A stretch of 64,000 nt of DNA from Bretschneidera sinensis (Eukaryota; Streptophyta; Magnoliopsida; Brassicales; Akaniaceae), in the NCBI GenBank assembly GCA_023935145.1, contig CM043699.1, positions 66,251,638 through 66,315,637 on the forward strand. The letters run 5' to 3'. The translations under genes and the position numbers were made by a program. This document shows, piece after piece, positions 12,540 to 24,480 of this stretch. The notes beneath the pieces were generated by a model. The model had not been told where the DNA came from. It saw only the letters and a program-made list of their open reading frames with translations, and made no database searches. Numbering within the stretch: the first letter of the stretch is position 1; every line of letters begins with the position of its first letter.

Positions 12540-12918
12540 ACAAAAATGTAGTTCTTTCTATGTGATATGTATACTATTGAGAATATGTATGTGTGTATAT
12601 AGTTTTTCACCATGGAGGTTTCTACAATGTTCATTGATGAAATTATTTGGTCACTAAATACAATTAAATAAAAAAAACGAATGAATGATGACATTAATAT
12701 TTTGTCATATAAAAGAACTAACACAAGTTTTTGAGATGATAAAAATTTGTCACCAAATGAGAAACAAATATGACCGTTTTCATTTCATCACATAAAGACT
12801 TTAATAAGTTTTGTAATGATTTATCTTTTGTGAGAAAAACACTTGCAAAAGTCACAAAAGGCATTCAATGATGTGTGATCTTTCGTCACTAACATTATTT
12901 ATTTATGACGGTTGTTAT
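12540..12918. repeat. CACTA right subterminal repeat region
   Basis: Repeats such as tttgtcat, ttgtcacc, agtcacaaaa and cgtcacta mirror the left end. The expected terminal TTGTAGTG is replaced or overlapped by ttgtaacg at the chromovirus LTR start. Confidence 0.6.
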
Positions 12919-13700
12919 TGTAACGACCCATCCTAAGTGAGCCCTACCTAGAACGATATCAATTACTTTTTAAAATTGAGCACCTGGACATGTAATATAA
13001 ATGAGAACTGATACACAACACAATATAAAACAACTAATAACATATAAATACATCCATTTCAATACAAATCCTTAAAATTTACAAAAGTGTCTCATAGGAC
13101 ATAACCTCAAAGGGCTTACAACTTAACATAAAATATATTCATAAATACTAAATAAGACTTGGACAAGGATGCCTCATGCGTGGATCCACCTAAAAGACTT
13201 CTTTTTCTTCTCAGCGAGAACTCACTCTACTCAAAGTAATCATCTTCAAAATTTTAAAATTCTTAGGGATTAACTTTAGTAATTAAACCTTGGTTTGTAA
13301 ATACTAATTTATTTAACATGTTCTAACAATATTGTAGTAGAGAGTATAATACCATAAGAATTTAAAATCAACAATTCCACAATTTGGGTATTCACAAGCC
13401 TATCACAAATCAAATCAATTCACACGCCCCTGATGGGCCAAATCATAACAATTCTCACATGATAAGCAATGCAAAATGATATGCTGCATGATCATTTCGT
13501 CTCAAAATCAATCGTAATATAACGTGGACATCTCCCCATGTACCGATACGCTTTCTCAATCAACATTTCACATGATCAAATTTTCAGATCCCGTACATCC
13601 TTTTTCCGGCAGGGTCCTACTCATCCAAATTTCCTTCGGTGCCCTTACACCCTTTGTGGAAAGGGACCTACAAACCTCACCCATCACTCCCCTCTCAATA
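12919..13700 (-). repeat. CHR1 3' LTR, left part
   Basis: Begins tgtaacgaccca, the plus-strand reading of an LTR that ends gggtcgttaca. It carries the ggtcctactcat and gtggaaagggacct blocks shared with 6391-8335. It is interrupted at 13700 by COP1 and continues at 19848. The duplicated target caata is at 13696-13700 and 19843-19847. Confidence 0.85.
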
Positions 13701-14618
13701 TGTTGGTATTTGTCTAAGGTTTAAATAAGGTTTGAAGATGGTTCAACATCAGGTCTTGGCACCGCGGCTTGAGGTGTGCGCGCCTCACCTTGCAGCAACT
13801 CCAGAATGTGTGCACACCAGTGTGCACCGCGGCTCAGCTCTTCCAAGGTACGACGCCCAACAAAGGAGAAGACCTGGAGGAGGTGTGCACCATGGCTCAG
13901 CCTCCCACAGGCCGCGACACCCAAAATGGATGTAATTGTGGAGATGTTCAGCCCTCTTTAGGTCGCGACATGCCTTGTTCTAGGTCGTGGCTTGAAGGCA
14001 CATTAATGCACACTAATTCAGCAATTCAAAGGGTGCGTGAGGCATGTTCGAAATGCATAAGATCACTTAGGATTGATGAAGGGCTATGGTTGATTAGTCC
14101 TCAAGATCTAAGGGTGGAGATTGACTCTCAAGAGTGGTTAAGAAGTTAGTGCACTATATAAAGGGTCACCTAGCTTCAAAGAGACATAACTTATGATTGA
14201 AAGTGAGATCAATTGTAAGAGTGCAAAGACACAAAACAAGAGAGATTCATTGTAAAGGTTTGTTATTTAGAAAGAGAGAGTAGAATAGAAAGGGGATTCA
14301 AGGGCTTGTAAGTGGAATTTTCTTGGGGAAAATTCCAAGGTTAGTTCTTATCACTTTTTTGTACTTCTTCTTCTTTCGTTCTTCAAGAACAAGAGGTTTC
14401 TTGGAGAGGAGTTGCTGTAACTTGTAAGAACCATTGATTTAGTGTAGAGGGCTTGGAGGAGCTCACGGGGACATAGGCACATTGTCGAACCTCGATAACA
14501 AATTGCTTGTTTTTCTTTCTTGCTTTGATTAGTTGCTGTTTTGTTTCATTACAAGTCACTCTAGACTTGGGTGATTGGAAGATCACCTCCTGGGATCATT
14601 GAGGATGGTTTCCTAATA
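13701..14618 (+). repeat. COP1 5' LTR
   Basis: Starts tgttggtatttgtc. Its end, tttcctaata, corresponds to tttcccaaca in the 3' LTR. U3 is unusually GC-rich, with repeated ccgcgg/gccgcgac modules. A TATA box tatataaa lies at 14155-14162, after the family-conserved tcaagatctaagggtgga block. The overlapping ORFs at 13524-14149 are LTR sequence and not genes. Confidence 0.93.
14155..14162 (+). promoter_or_regulatory. COP1 5' LTR TATA box
   Basis: tatataaa in the context gcactatataaagggtc. The same context is conserved in the 3' LTR (19365-19372), COP2 (24835-24842, 50364-50371), COP4 (53571-53578, minus) and COP6 (54828-54835). It sits between the GC-rich U3 and the R region. Confidence 0.75.
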
Positions 14619-14619
14619 G

Positions 14620-14631
14620 TGATATCGGAGC
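14620..14631 (+). other. COP1 primer binding site
   Basis: tgatatcggagc, a two-mismatch version of TGGTATCAGAGC (initiator tRNA-Met), one base after the LTR. A second motif gggtatcagagc follows at about 14643. Confidence 0.85.
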
Positions 14632-14862
14632 TTGCACAGCTGGGTATCAGAGCAAGAATAGAAGGTATCGGAACGAAACTCCAAGAATCAAAGATCAACT
14701 TCTTGGGTGATTCAAGAACGGAGTAAAGATCAAGATCTGATCGTGTTCTTGAGGGTGATTGAAGAACAATATTGAGATCAATCTTTGATCGTGTTCTTGA
14801 GGTTTAGAAGCAGTTAGAAAGCAATTTTAGGTACTACACAAATATGGGATTTTCTCTGCAAG
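14632..14862 (+). other. COP1 leader
   Basis: Untranslated leader between primer site and gag. It contains repeated caagaacggag/gatcgtgttcttga segments that also recur in COP2, COP3 and COP6. No coding signal. Confidence 0.7.
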
Positions 14863-17800
14863 ATGGGTTCAAACTTCATTGTTGAGAAGTTTGATGGAAA
14901 GGGAGACTTTGCCCTTTGGAAGCAGAAGATCAAGGCTGTTCTTATGCAACAGAAGGTGGACTTGGCTATTGGAGAAGATGACACTTTTCCAGCAAGTATC
15001 ACAGAAGTCCAGCGGATTAAGATGAAAAAGATGGCTTATAGCACCATCTTCCTACACGTGTTGGATAGTGTCATAAGGGAGTGCGGAGACTTAGAAGATC
15101 CTGCTGTCATATGGAAGAAACTAGATGAGTTGTTTCTTACCAAAACTCTCCCTAATAAGATTTATCTTCTTAAAAGAATCTTTGCTTTTAAAATAGATCC
15201 TAATAAAGTGTTGCAAGATAATCTTGATGTGTTTAATAAGCTAGTTTAAGATTTAAGTAGCTGTAGCATAACATTCCCGGATGAACAATTGGCTGTTATT
15301 TTGTTGAATTCTCTTCCTGATTGTTTTGATTATTTGATTAATGCAATTAAATATGGAAGAAATACTTTAACCAAGGAAATTGTGATCAATACTATAAGGG
15401 CTCATGATTTCAAAGCCAAGATGAGGGAAGCATCAAGTGGAGAAGGGCTGATAGTTAGAGGAAAGCCAACAACTCGGAATGGCAGTAGCATCCATGGCAA
15501 CTACAGGGAGAAATCAAAGGGTAAGGGCAGAGCCATGGGAGAGCACATTCCAAACCAAAATTTGGAGGAAAGAGTTGCTTTTACTGCAATAAGGAGGGTC
15601 ACTTCAAGAAAGATTGCAAGAAGAAGATGTGGGATGAAAGAGGAAGAAGCCATACCAATAATGGAGAGGCTTTGGTTGCTAAAGGAGAATAGCAAGATGA
15701 TGTTCTTGTTGTGTGCTCAAATGTGAGCAGGAGGCAAGAAGGCAGCGGGAGATGGATCTTGGATACCGGGTGCACTTATCACATGTGCCCTCATAAGAAT
15801 TGGTTCAAGAATTTCAAGGAAATCAATGATGGAAAGGTTTTCTTGGGGAATGAGACTTCTTGCTAAGTGAGGGGGATAGGAGACATCCAGTTGAGGATGT
15901 TTGATGGAGTCACAAGGCTGCTGCGGAATATGAGGTATCTCTCAGATTTGAGGAGGAATTTGATCTCATTAGGGCAGCTGGATTCCATGGGGTATACATT
16001 CAAAGCTGAAGGAGGAAAGATCAAGGTAACTAAGGGATCTTTGATAGTGATCAAAGTAGCAATCAAAGGCGGTCTCTATGAGATGATCGGAGAAACATAA
16101 ATCAAGGATCAAGCAGCAAGCTTGATGGCTGAGATGGATAAGGCGGTTCTTTGGCACAATCGCTTGGGATATATGAGCAAAAAGGGGCTGCAAGTTCTCA
16201 GCAAGGATGGTCTACTTGGTGGTGACAAAGTAGAGAAACTCAATTTCTGTGAGTGTTGCGTTCTTGGGAAGCAACACTAGGTCAGCTTCAACACCGGAGT
16301 GCACAAGTCTAAGAGTATTCTTGACTACATTCATTCGGACATTTGGGGATCAGCAAGAACACCAACACAGGGAGGTAATATTTAATTTTTGTCTTTAATT
16401 TATGATTATTCAAGAAAGGTTTGGGTTCATTTACTTAAAAATAAATCAGATGCTTTGAATAAATTTGTGGTGTGGAAAAAATTGCTGGAGACTCAAACGG
16501 GTAGGATAGTTAAGGCTTTACGAATCGATAATGGCTTAGAATTTTGCAATAAGGATTTTGATAAATTCTGTGAGTTAAATGGCGTTCTAAGACATAGAAC
16601 GGTTGTAAAAACACCTCAGCAAAATGGAGTTGCTGAAAGGATGAATAGAACCCTTATGGAAAAGGTTAGGTGCATGTTAATTGGGTCCTATTTACCAAAA
16701 TATTTTAGGGGGGAAGCTGTGTTTACAGATGCATATTTGGTTAATAGATCATCTTCTAGGGCTTTAGACCTTAAGACTCCCATGGAGATGTGGAGTGGAA
16801 AACCCCCTGAGTTAAGCAACCTTAGAACTTTTGGGTGTGCTGCATTTGCACATCAAAAGGATGATAAACTTAGCCCAAGGTTTAGAAAATGTGTGTTTCT
16901 AGGGTATGGTGATGGGGTTAAGGGGTATAGGTTGTGGTCTTTAGAACAAAAAGGAATGAAACTCATAATAAGTAGGGATGTTATTTTTAATGAATTTTTA
17001 TTTTCCTATTTGGAGAAAACTAACCCTGCAGGGGCTAGTGAGCAAACCAGTCTAGAATTTGTGGAGCATCGCATCAAGGAAAATTCAGTTCATGTATTGC
17101 AAGGAAGGCAAGAAGGTTCAGACCAGGTAAAGCCCATTGATGAAGGCCGTGCTCAGGATACTCAAGAGGAGGATGAACTGGAAGGGGATGATGCAGCAAG
17201 TCAGAATGACTATCAGCTCACAAGGGATCGAGAAAGGAGGGTGGTCAGACCACCTTTGAGATATAGGTTTGCGGATGCTAATGTAGTAGCTCCTTATTCA
17301 AAAGGAGGGATGGTTGAACCAGAAACTTACATGGAAGCCACAGAATGTAAGGAGTCATCAAAGTGGCAGCTAGCTATGGAGGAAGAAATGGATTCTTTGA
17401 GGAAGAACAACTCTTGGGAATTGGTGCCCAAACTAAAAAAACAGAGAGTTATGGATTGTAGGTGGATCTACAAGATCAAAGAAGGGAACACTCCAGGGGA
17501 TGAAGTCCGGTATAAAGCTAGGCTGGTGGTGAAGGGGTTCACACAAAGAGAAGGCATAGATTTCACCGAAATATTCTCACCGGTTGTGTAGTACAAGACG
17601 ATACGGATAGTATTAGCAATGGTGGTCCAATTCGATTGGGAGATCGAGCAAATGGATGTGAAGACAACGTTCTTACATGGAGAGCTTGATGAGACCATCT
17701 ACATGAGGCAACTCGAAGGCTATGGCCTGAAGTAATCACATCGGTAATGGAATAAGAGGTTTGATTCCTTTGTAACTAGCTTCAATTTCATGAGGAGCTA

Positions 17801-18833
17801 CTATGATTCGTGCTTGTACTACAAGGGGCACAAGGTGGAGGAAGTGGTGATCATCCTCATCTATGTTGATGATATGTTACTGGTTAGGAGCAGCATGGAG
17901 AGTATAAGAAAATTGAAGGCTCAACTCAGTAACGAGTTTAAGATGAAGGATCTTGGCTATGCACAGAAGATCCTTGGGATGTGTATAATCCGGGAAAGGG
18001 AAAGAAACAGATTGAAGATCTCTCAAACTTCCTACATAAAGAAGATGATATCTAAGTTCACTATGGAAGATAGCAAACCAGTAAAGGTTTCCCTTGCTGG
18101 TCATTTCAAGTTTTCCAGCAATCAAAGTCCAAGATCGGATGAGGAGAAGAAGGAAATGGAAAAGGTCCCCTACTTTAGTGCGGTTGGATCAGTCATGTTT
18201 ATGATGGTAAGCACTAGACCTGACATTGCTCATGCAATGAGTGTTCTCAGCAGGTTTATGAGTAATCCCGAAAAGGAGCATTGGCTTGGGATGAAGTGAT
18301 TGCTGAGGTACTTGAAGGGAAGTCCAGAAGTAGGGCTGGTTTATGAGAAGAGGGGTAAGTCCATCTGTCTTGAATGTTATGTGGATTCGGACTATAGAGC
18401 TGACCGGGATAAAAGAAGATCAATTACCTCCTACTTCTTCAACTTAAATGGATGTTGTATAAGTAGGAAGGCTTAGCTGTAGCCGGTGGTAGCACTCTCA
18501 ATAACCGAGGCTGAGTGCATAGCGGCAACGAAAGCCATTAAGGAGGCTATGTGGTGTAAAGGGTTGTTGGAAGAGTTGAAGGTCTTAAAAGAGCAAGTTG
18601 TGGTGTATTCGGATAGCCAAAGTGCATTGCATTTATGCAAAAATCCAGTGTTCCATGAGAGGACAAAGCACATAGATGTTCGGTATCGTTTCATTTGGGA
18701 AAATGTTACGAAAGGATGCATTCATGTGGATAAGGTAGCCACTGAGGAAAATCCTGTAGATTTAGGCACCAAAGTTCTACCTCTAAGTAAGTTCCATCAT
18801 TGCCTTGGACTACTTAGGATTGGAGTTGGTTGA
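14863..18833 (+). pseudogene. COP1 gag-pol polyprotein (degenerate)
   Basis: Polyprotein that in intact relatives makes the particle and copies and integrates the RNA. The ATG at 14863 (MGSNFIVEKFDGKGDFALW) is the start conserved in COP2, COP3, COP4 and COP6. The Gag core has a TAA at 15247. After a frameshift near 15525 comes the zinc knuckle CFYCNKEGHFKKDC (15576-15617). The protease motif LDTG is at 15759-15770. Pre-integrase has LWHNRLGYMS. The integrase core (16389-17000) keeps RIDNGLEF and NGVAERMNRT. RT begins near 17300 and has YVDD at 17862-17873; about 50 bp between GY and GLK is lost. RNase H is at 18300-18833. In-frame stops are also seen near 16098, 16280, 17589, 18297 and 18476. 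The layout fits the Tnt1-like lineage. Confidence 0.93.
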
Positions 18834-18914
18834 TATGATAACTCAAGATAAGCTTGGATAATGAGTTCTCTGCACAATGGGTTTGAGTTTAAACGCTTAG
18901 ACAAAGGTAAAAAT

Positions 18915-19842
18915 TGTTGGTATTTGTCTAAGGTTTAAAAAAGGTTTGAAGATGGTTCAGCATCAGGTCTTAGCGCCGCTGCTTGAGGTGTGCACGCCTC
19001 ACCTTGCGCAACTCCAGAATGTGTGCACACTAGTGTGCACCATGGCTCAGATCTTCCAAGGTGCGACGCCCAGCAAAAGGGAAGGCTTGGAGGAGTGCAC
19101 CGCGGCTTAGCCTCCCCCAGGCCGTGACGCCCAGAATGGATGTAATTGTGGAGATGTTCAGCCCTCTTCAGGCCGCGGTATGCCCTGTTCTAGGCCGCGG
19201 CTTGAAGGCACACTGATGCACACTGATTCAACAATTTAAAGGGTGCGTGAGACATGTTCAAAATGCACAAGATCACTTAGTATTGATGAAGGGCTACGGT
19301 TGATTGTTCCTCAAGATCTAAGGGTGGAGATTGACTCTCAAGAGTGGTCAAGAAGTTGGTGCACTATATAAAGGGTCACCTAGCTTCAAAGAGACATAAC
19401 TTGTGATTGAAAGTGAGATCAATTGTAAGAGTGCAAAGATACAAAACAAGAGAGACTCATTGTAAAGGCTAGTTATTCTCTCTTGTTTAGAAAGAGAGAG
19501 TAGAATAGAAAGGGGATTCAAGGGCTTGTAAGTGGAATTTTCTTGGGGAAAATTCCAGGGTTAGTTCTTATCACTTTCTTGTACTTCTTCTTCTTTTGCT
19601 CTTTAAGAACAAGATGTTTCTTGGAGAGGAGTTACTGTAACTTGTAAGAACCATTGATTTAGTGTAGAGGGCTTGGAAGAGCTCATAGGGACGTAGGCAC
19701 ATTGCCGAACCTTGATAAGAAATTGCTTATTTTTCTTTCTTTCTTGCTTTGATTGATTGTTGTTTTGTTTCATTACAAGTCACTCTAGACTTGAGTGTTT
19801 GGAAGATCACCTCCTGGGATCATTGAGGGTGGTTTCCCAACA
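18915..19842 (+). repeat. COP1 3' LTR
   Basis: 928 bp, tgttggtatttgtc to tttcccaaca. A purine-rich segment acaaaggtaaaaat precedes it as the polypurine tract. It differs from the 5' LTR at scattered positions, indicating moderate age. Followed by the target duplication caata. Confidence 0.93.
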
Positions 19843-21131
19843 CAATAACATACCATCCATTTCAAATGCATGAAATATGAGATGTAATTATAACATAACT
19901 ATCAACCAATTTCTCAATCACCCAACAAATTCAATATAACAAACAAACACAAGGAATTTCCTTAGGTCATCATATACATAGGCAAATGTACATATATAAC
20001 TTATAATTATAACATATATTTTATTTAATAGTAAGTTTTCATTGATATAATCTTTCATCTTGGAGTTATTTATCCTTTTATCTTCGTTATTAGTTTTTGT
20101 CCTTACTAAGGGTAGGATGAAACTCACCTTGAGGACCAAGTTCTATTCCCAAATCCTTTACTTGCCCTTTGAACGATCTTCACTTACACCTAAAGAATAT
20201 ATCGTTTAGATTAACAACCAAGGCATCCTCAAACAGACATTAACTAACAAAATTAAAGAACCAAGAGCATTAATTCAATTCATTAAACCATTCTCAAGGA
20301 CTTAGGTTTTGAAAGAAAGGTGAAGTCAAAGTGTAAAAACCCAAAAACAAGAATGCACAGCCGATTGTCTTGTTGGTACAGTTGACTGTGTTAAGGTTTG
20401 GACTTTCTGCTTCTTACATAGTCTACTATCCAATCCCATAGTCAACGGTGCTTGAGTTCTGAATTCTCTACCCCTTCAACACTCGACTGTCCAGTGACCT
20501 GAAGCTTAGAAAAATCCAGAAAATTTGCCCTTTTTGCCTTCAAAACTCTTTAATCATTCTTAAAACCCTTAGCCCTTTCAAAACATAATTTTTCTAAGGT
20601 TATAAGTTTAACTTCTACACTACCTACAACCAAATTCCAAGTCAAAATTCTCAAATCTTTAAACCTAGTTCAAAAACTAATTTTGAAAACCCAAGAAGTT
20701 GTTTCTTCAAAATTTTCACCGAAACCTTCAAAATCCAAAAACTTTGAACTTAAACTTCATGAAATTAACTAATAAAAACAAGAAAATAAAAATGAAGAAA
20801 CCCTTACTTGAATCTTTCCCTAAACTTCAACCAAAAGCTCAAAAGAATTGAAGGAAAAAAAAAAAAAAAAGCTAGAAATTTCTGGAATTTGAGGGAGTGG
20901 CCGAAAATGAGGGCTTTGGTTTCTCTGAACCTATTTATACTACTACTTAGGAGGAATAAAAGACCCTTCTAAACCTCTCTTGAAAATAAATTACAATAGC
21001 ACCAAGTTCCTTCTCTTTTTACTTAATTATAAAACAACCCCAAGGTTCCTATTTGTTTTAAAAGTTCCCCAGCAAAGGTAAATTATAAAATAGTTACATA
21101 AAATATCTAAAGAAAATATCGGGCTCTACGA
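19843..21131 (-). repeat. CHR1 3' LTR, right part
   Basis: Continues the LTR interrupted at 13700. It has a GTCGACT-like motif array (20350-20490) and a minus-strand TATA (tatttata on plus near 20934). It ends at gggctctacga, i.e. minus-strand start TCGTAGAGCCC, one base off the usual TGTAGAGCCC. It is collinear with 60291-61497 at roughly 85-88% by eye. A purine tract (minus strand, 21132-21144) follows. Confidence 0.85.
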
Positions 21132-21169
21132 TTCTCCTTTCTTAATAAAATTTTGCCTTCAAAATTTTT

Positions 21170-22760
21170 ACCTAAGTTTATGAACAAAGCAAGATACTGA
21201 CTCTTCATATTCATCTCACTCTCCCAAGTGGCATCTTTAACTCCTATCGCTCTACAGCACCTTTACCAAGAAAATAACCTTGTTACACAAAACTTGTTCT
21301 CTTGTATCTAAGATTTTTACTGATGTCTCTAAATAAGAGAGGACCTTTTGAAATTCCGCTGATTGGAAAAGAATAATGTGTGACTCGTCAGGAATATATT
21401 TGTGCAGGGCTGACACATAGAAGACATATGCAATTGCATGAGTTCTGGGGGTAGTACTAATTGGTATGCTATGGGTCTAATTCTTTCAATAGCTTCATAA
21501 AGTCCGATGTAGCGAGGACTCAACTTTCCTTTTTTTCCAAACCTCAACACTCCTTTCCAAGGGGACACCTTAAGATGTACTCAATCACTAACTCGAAATT
21601 CCAACGGCCTCCTTCTCTTGTCTACATAACTTTTTTGTTTACTTTGAGCTGTCTTCATATGTTCCTGTATCCATTTGAATTTTTCTATGGTTAGATCAAC
21701 TATTTCTAGACCAAAGACTTTCCTTTCCACTACTTCCTCCCAACATATTGGAGTCCTACACTTTCTACCATACAAAGTCTTAAAGGGTGCCATCTCGATG
21801 TTGGCTTGAAAATTATTGTTATAAGGAAACGATATAAGGGGTAAATATGCATCCCAACTACTCAAGAAGTTCATAACGCAGGCTCGCAGCATACCCTCTA
21901 AAGTTTAAATTTTCTTTTCTGATTAACCATCCATTTAAGGATGAAAGGCGGTGTTGAAATACAATTGAATACCCATAGCCTATTGGAACCCTTTCCAAAA
22001 TCAAGAAGTAAATCATACATCATGATCTGATATGATAGTCAATGATACACCATGAAGCTTCACTATTTCTGCTACATACAATTTCTCCAATCTCTTAGGA
22101 GACTAAGTTATCTTAATAGGAAGAAAGTGCACAGATTTGGATAACTGATTGATTATAACCCAAATGGTATCAAACCCTATTTGAGTGTGTCCTGTAATAA
22201 AATCCATTCACTCTTTCCCATGGCCATTCTAGTATGGGAAAAGGTTGCAATAACCTTGTAGGTTGCTTGTGTTAAGTTTTCACATGCTGACATACTAAGC
22301 ATGAAGATACATACTCTGCTACATCCTTCTTTAAGCCTGACCACTAGTAGTTTTTCTTAAGTCCCCTATACATCTTATTACTCCTAGAATGCATGGAATA
22401 AATGGTGTTATGAGCTTCCTTCAGAATCTCTTTCCTCAAGTCCACTTCATTTGGCACACAAATTTGATTCCCCAACATTACCATTCCATCTTCTCTCACT
22501 ATGAAGTCTGTCTGCTTGTTCTCTAACATTTCCTTCTTAATTTCCATCAATGCTTCATCTTTGCTTTGAGCATCTAATAGATGACCTACCACTGATGATC
22601 TTACCACCATGCTGGCTGCTAACCCTCCGTCAATAGTTGCTTCAAGCTTTACTTCTAAACTTTTCAATTCTTTAATCAACCCCGAATTATAAATCTTCAA
22701 AGTTGCTAGTTTGCTGCTAGATTTTTGACTCAAGGCATCTGCCACCATATTAGCCTTTCC
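21170..22760 (-). pseudogene. CHR1 integrase and chromodomain (broken)
   Basis: Minus-strand integrase of a chromovirus. From 22748 down: the end of the RNase H linker (MVADALSQK), the HHCC zinc-binding region ending in SCLVCQ (about 22410-22290), a heavily frameshifted catalytic core, then YLPLISFPYNNNFQANIEMAPF and LYGRKCRTPICWEE (21892-21581). Next is the C-terminal SPWKGVLRFGKKGKLSPRYIG block (21568-21329). Downstream, VKDATWESEMNMKSQYLAL (about 21180-21235) is a chromodomain remnant, which supports the chromovirus call. Many stops and frameshifts; not functional. Confidence 0.82.
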
Positions 22761-23720
22761 TAGATGCTAGTGTATAGTACAAACATAATCATTAATTAAT
22801 TCTATCCATCATCTCTGTCTTAAATTCATCTCCTTTTGAGTGGGTAAATACTTAAGACTTTTGTGGTCCATAAATATCTCACAACTAACTCTATAAAGGT
22901 GATGTCTCAAACTCTTTAAGCAAAAATAATCGCTGCTAACTCCAAATCATGAGTGGGGTAATTCTTTTTGTGGTCCTTCAGCTTTCGAGAAGTGTAAGCC
23001 ACAACCTTTCCATGCTGCATTAAGACACATCCTAACCCTTGATATGACGCATCGATATAAATCACAAACCAATCGTCACTTGAAGGAAGGATCAGTACAG
23101 GTGCCATTGTCAACTTCTCTTTTAATAATAGAAAACTTTGTTCATAATCTTCTAACAATATGAATTTTTCTCCCTTCCTTATCAACTTGGTTAAAGTTAC
23201 CGCAATGAGTGAAAAATCTTTAATAAACCTTCGATAATACCATGCTAGTCCCAATAAACTTTTGATCTAAGTTAAATTCATGGGTCTCTTCCAATTTAAA
23301 ACTGCTTCAACCTTTTGAGGGTCTACAACCACTACTTCCTCTGATATAATATGTCCTAAAAATGTCACTTCCTTCAACCAAAACTCACATTTCCTAAAAA
23401 GTGTACTTGTTACGAACCGTTATCTTATTTAATTGTCTGTAATCAATACATCTCCTCAATGTTCCATCATTATTCTTGACAAATAGTACTGGCACTCCCC
23501 AAGTTGATTTACTAGAGAGAATAAACTTCTTATCTAACAATTCTTGTAGTTAGACTTGGAGTTCCTTCAATTTAGTCGGCACCACTATACGGTACAGGGC
23601 TATCGAAATAAAAGTGGAACCGGGCACTAGATCAATGGAAAACTCTACTTCTCTACTGGGAGGTAATAGGAAAGACATATAGGAAGCCTTCAACTATTGG
23701 TACTCATTCTAACTTCATAC
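22761..23720 (-). pseudogene. CHR1 reverse transcriptase/RNase H with palm deletion
   Basis: From right to left: [39 protein letters not shown] and [16 protein letters not shown] of the RT fingers. The sequence then jumps at about 23395 to KCEFWLKEVTFLGHI of the RT thumb side. About 110 residues, including the catalytic YxDD palm segment, are absent, and the join is out of frame. The connection ([10 protein letters not shown]), the RNase H start ([15 protein letters not shown]) and [18 protein letters not shown] follow to 22916 and below. Stops occur throughout. Confidence 0.85.
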
Positions 23721-23879
23721 TTTCATCATTGGAATTTATCACATATGCCAAGTAACCATCACATCATATCTTCAGCAGTGTTCTAGTTGTAATAGTAGAA
23801 ATAAGATGATAAGAAAGTATTTTGCGTTCTCCTTGAAAAATAAACTCTTCTTCCCTCGGAATTCGAATAATTACCATTT

Positions 23880-24190
23880 TCTTGAAGTAATCTACCTAAG
23901 CATGATAGTTAGCTAACCAATCCATACCGAATATCAAATCAAAGTCTTTCATTTTCAAAGGCATTAAATCCACCCTTAGTTCTCTATCTCCAATATTTAA
24001 GATAAAATTCTGAAATACCAATTTGATTTCCACTCTATCTCTTGTAGGAGTCTTAACAATCACATTATTATTCAAACATGTTCTAGGTACATCAACATAT
24101 ATCATGAAAGATGTAGAAACAAAGGAATGTGTTGCTCTAGGATCAATTAATATTCTAGCATTTCTAACATAAAAAAGAGATCATACCAGT
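23880..24190 (-). pseudogene. CHR1 protease remnant
   Basis: Retropepsin-like region. From 24180 down it reads NARILIDPRATHSFVSTSFM, where the family usually has DPGATHSF, so the glycine beside the catalytic aspartate is lost. It continues MKDFDLIFGMDWLANYHA to 23896. A frameshift separates the two halves. Confidence 0.75.
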
Positions 24191-24480
24191 CACTGCATCA
24201 GGTGTAGCCTGGGCATTCTGTTGAGTGCTAGCATAAACATGAATATGTTCTTATTGCCCTTGATTGGCATTCCCTATTCTCACTGCAGTTCCTTGGCCTT
24301 GAATCTCTCGTTACCACTTCCAGTTCCACTACTTTGACTAGATTGGCCCCTTCTAGAACCTCTAGTTGTATTTACACTACCATCCGGCTTGAATCTCCAC
24401 CAAAAATCTACATCCACATGACAACTCTGACTTTTGGCATTTATCTTAGCATTAAACAGTTGCAAGGAAGGAGGAAAATT
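24191..24480 (-). other. CHR1 gag-protease spacer, up to the truncation
   Basis: Fragments such as VYASTQQNAQATPDAVTG before the protease and the GSVNTTRGSRRGQSSQSSGTG low-complexity linker fit the end of chromovirus gag. At roughly 24475-24490 it passes abruptly into the copia LTR of COP2. No Gag capsid domain remains. Confidence 0.6.

Larger units (their letters stand above)
9000..12918. mobile_element. Degraded CACTA (En/Spm) DNA transposon
   Basis: The left end reads cagtacaacaaaag, a CACTACAACAAAA-like terminal repeat with a changed fourth base region. The first ~0.9 kb and the last ~0.4 kb are packed with short direct and inverted motifs of the type TAGTGACAAAAT / ATTTTGTCACTA, the usual look of subterminal transposase-binding repeats in this superfamily. 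A transposase fragment lies at 11670-11879. It sits in the copia RNase H remnant (possible 3-bp duplication cta at 8997-8999). The right terminus is not clean because the chromovirus LTR begins at 12919. Confidence 0.72.
13701..19842 (+). mobile_element. COP1, complete Tork/Tnt1-like copia element
   Basis: A 6142-bp copia element inside the CHR1 LTR, flanked by a perfect 5-bp duplication caata. It has LTRs of 918 and 928 bp, a tRNA-Met-type primer site, a single gag-pol coding region in copia order (gag, protease, integrase, RT, RNase H) and a polypurine tract. Multiple stops, at least one frameshift and a small RT deletion make it inactive. Confidence 0.95.
12919..24480 (-). mobile_element. 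Tekay/Del-like chromovirus (CHR1), truncated
   Basis: Minus-strand Ty3/gypsy element. Its 3' LTR is at left (12919-21131, split by COP1). The internal region at 21132-24480 encodes, from right to left, a protease, a truncated reverse transcriptase, RNase H, integrase and a chromodomain remnant. Gag, the primer site and the adjoining 5' LTR are missing: at about 24480 the sequence changes abruptly to a copia LTR. The LTR piece at 60291-61497 is the same LTR family and may be what is left of the 5' LTR, about 36 kb away because of the nest in between. Confidence 0.8.

Noticed and set aside
13732..14149. Overlapping plus-strand ORFs of 60-126 codons
   Set aside because: They lie in the GC-rich U3 of the COP1 LTR, where stop codons are rare by composition, and the frames are not kept in other LTRs.
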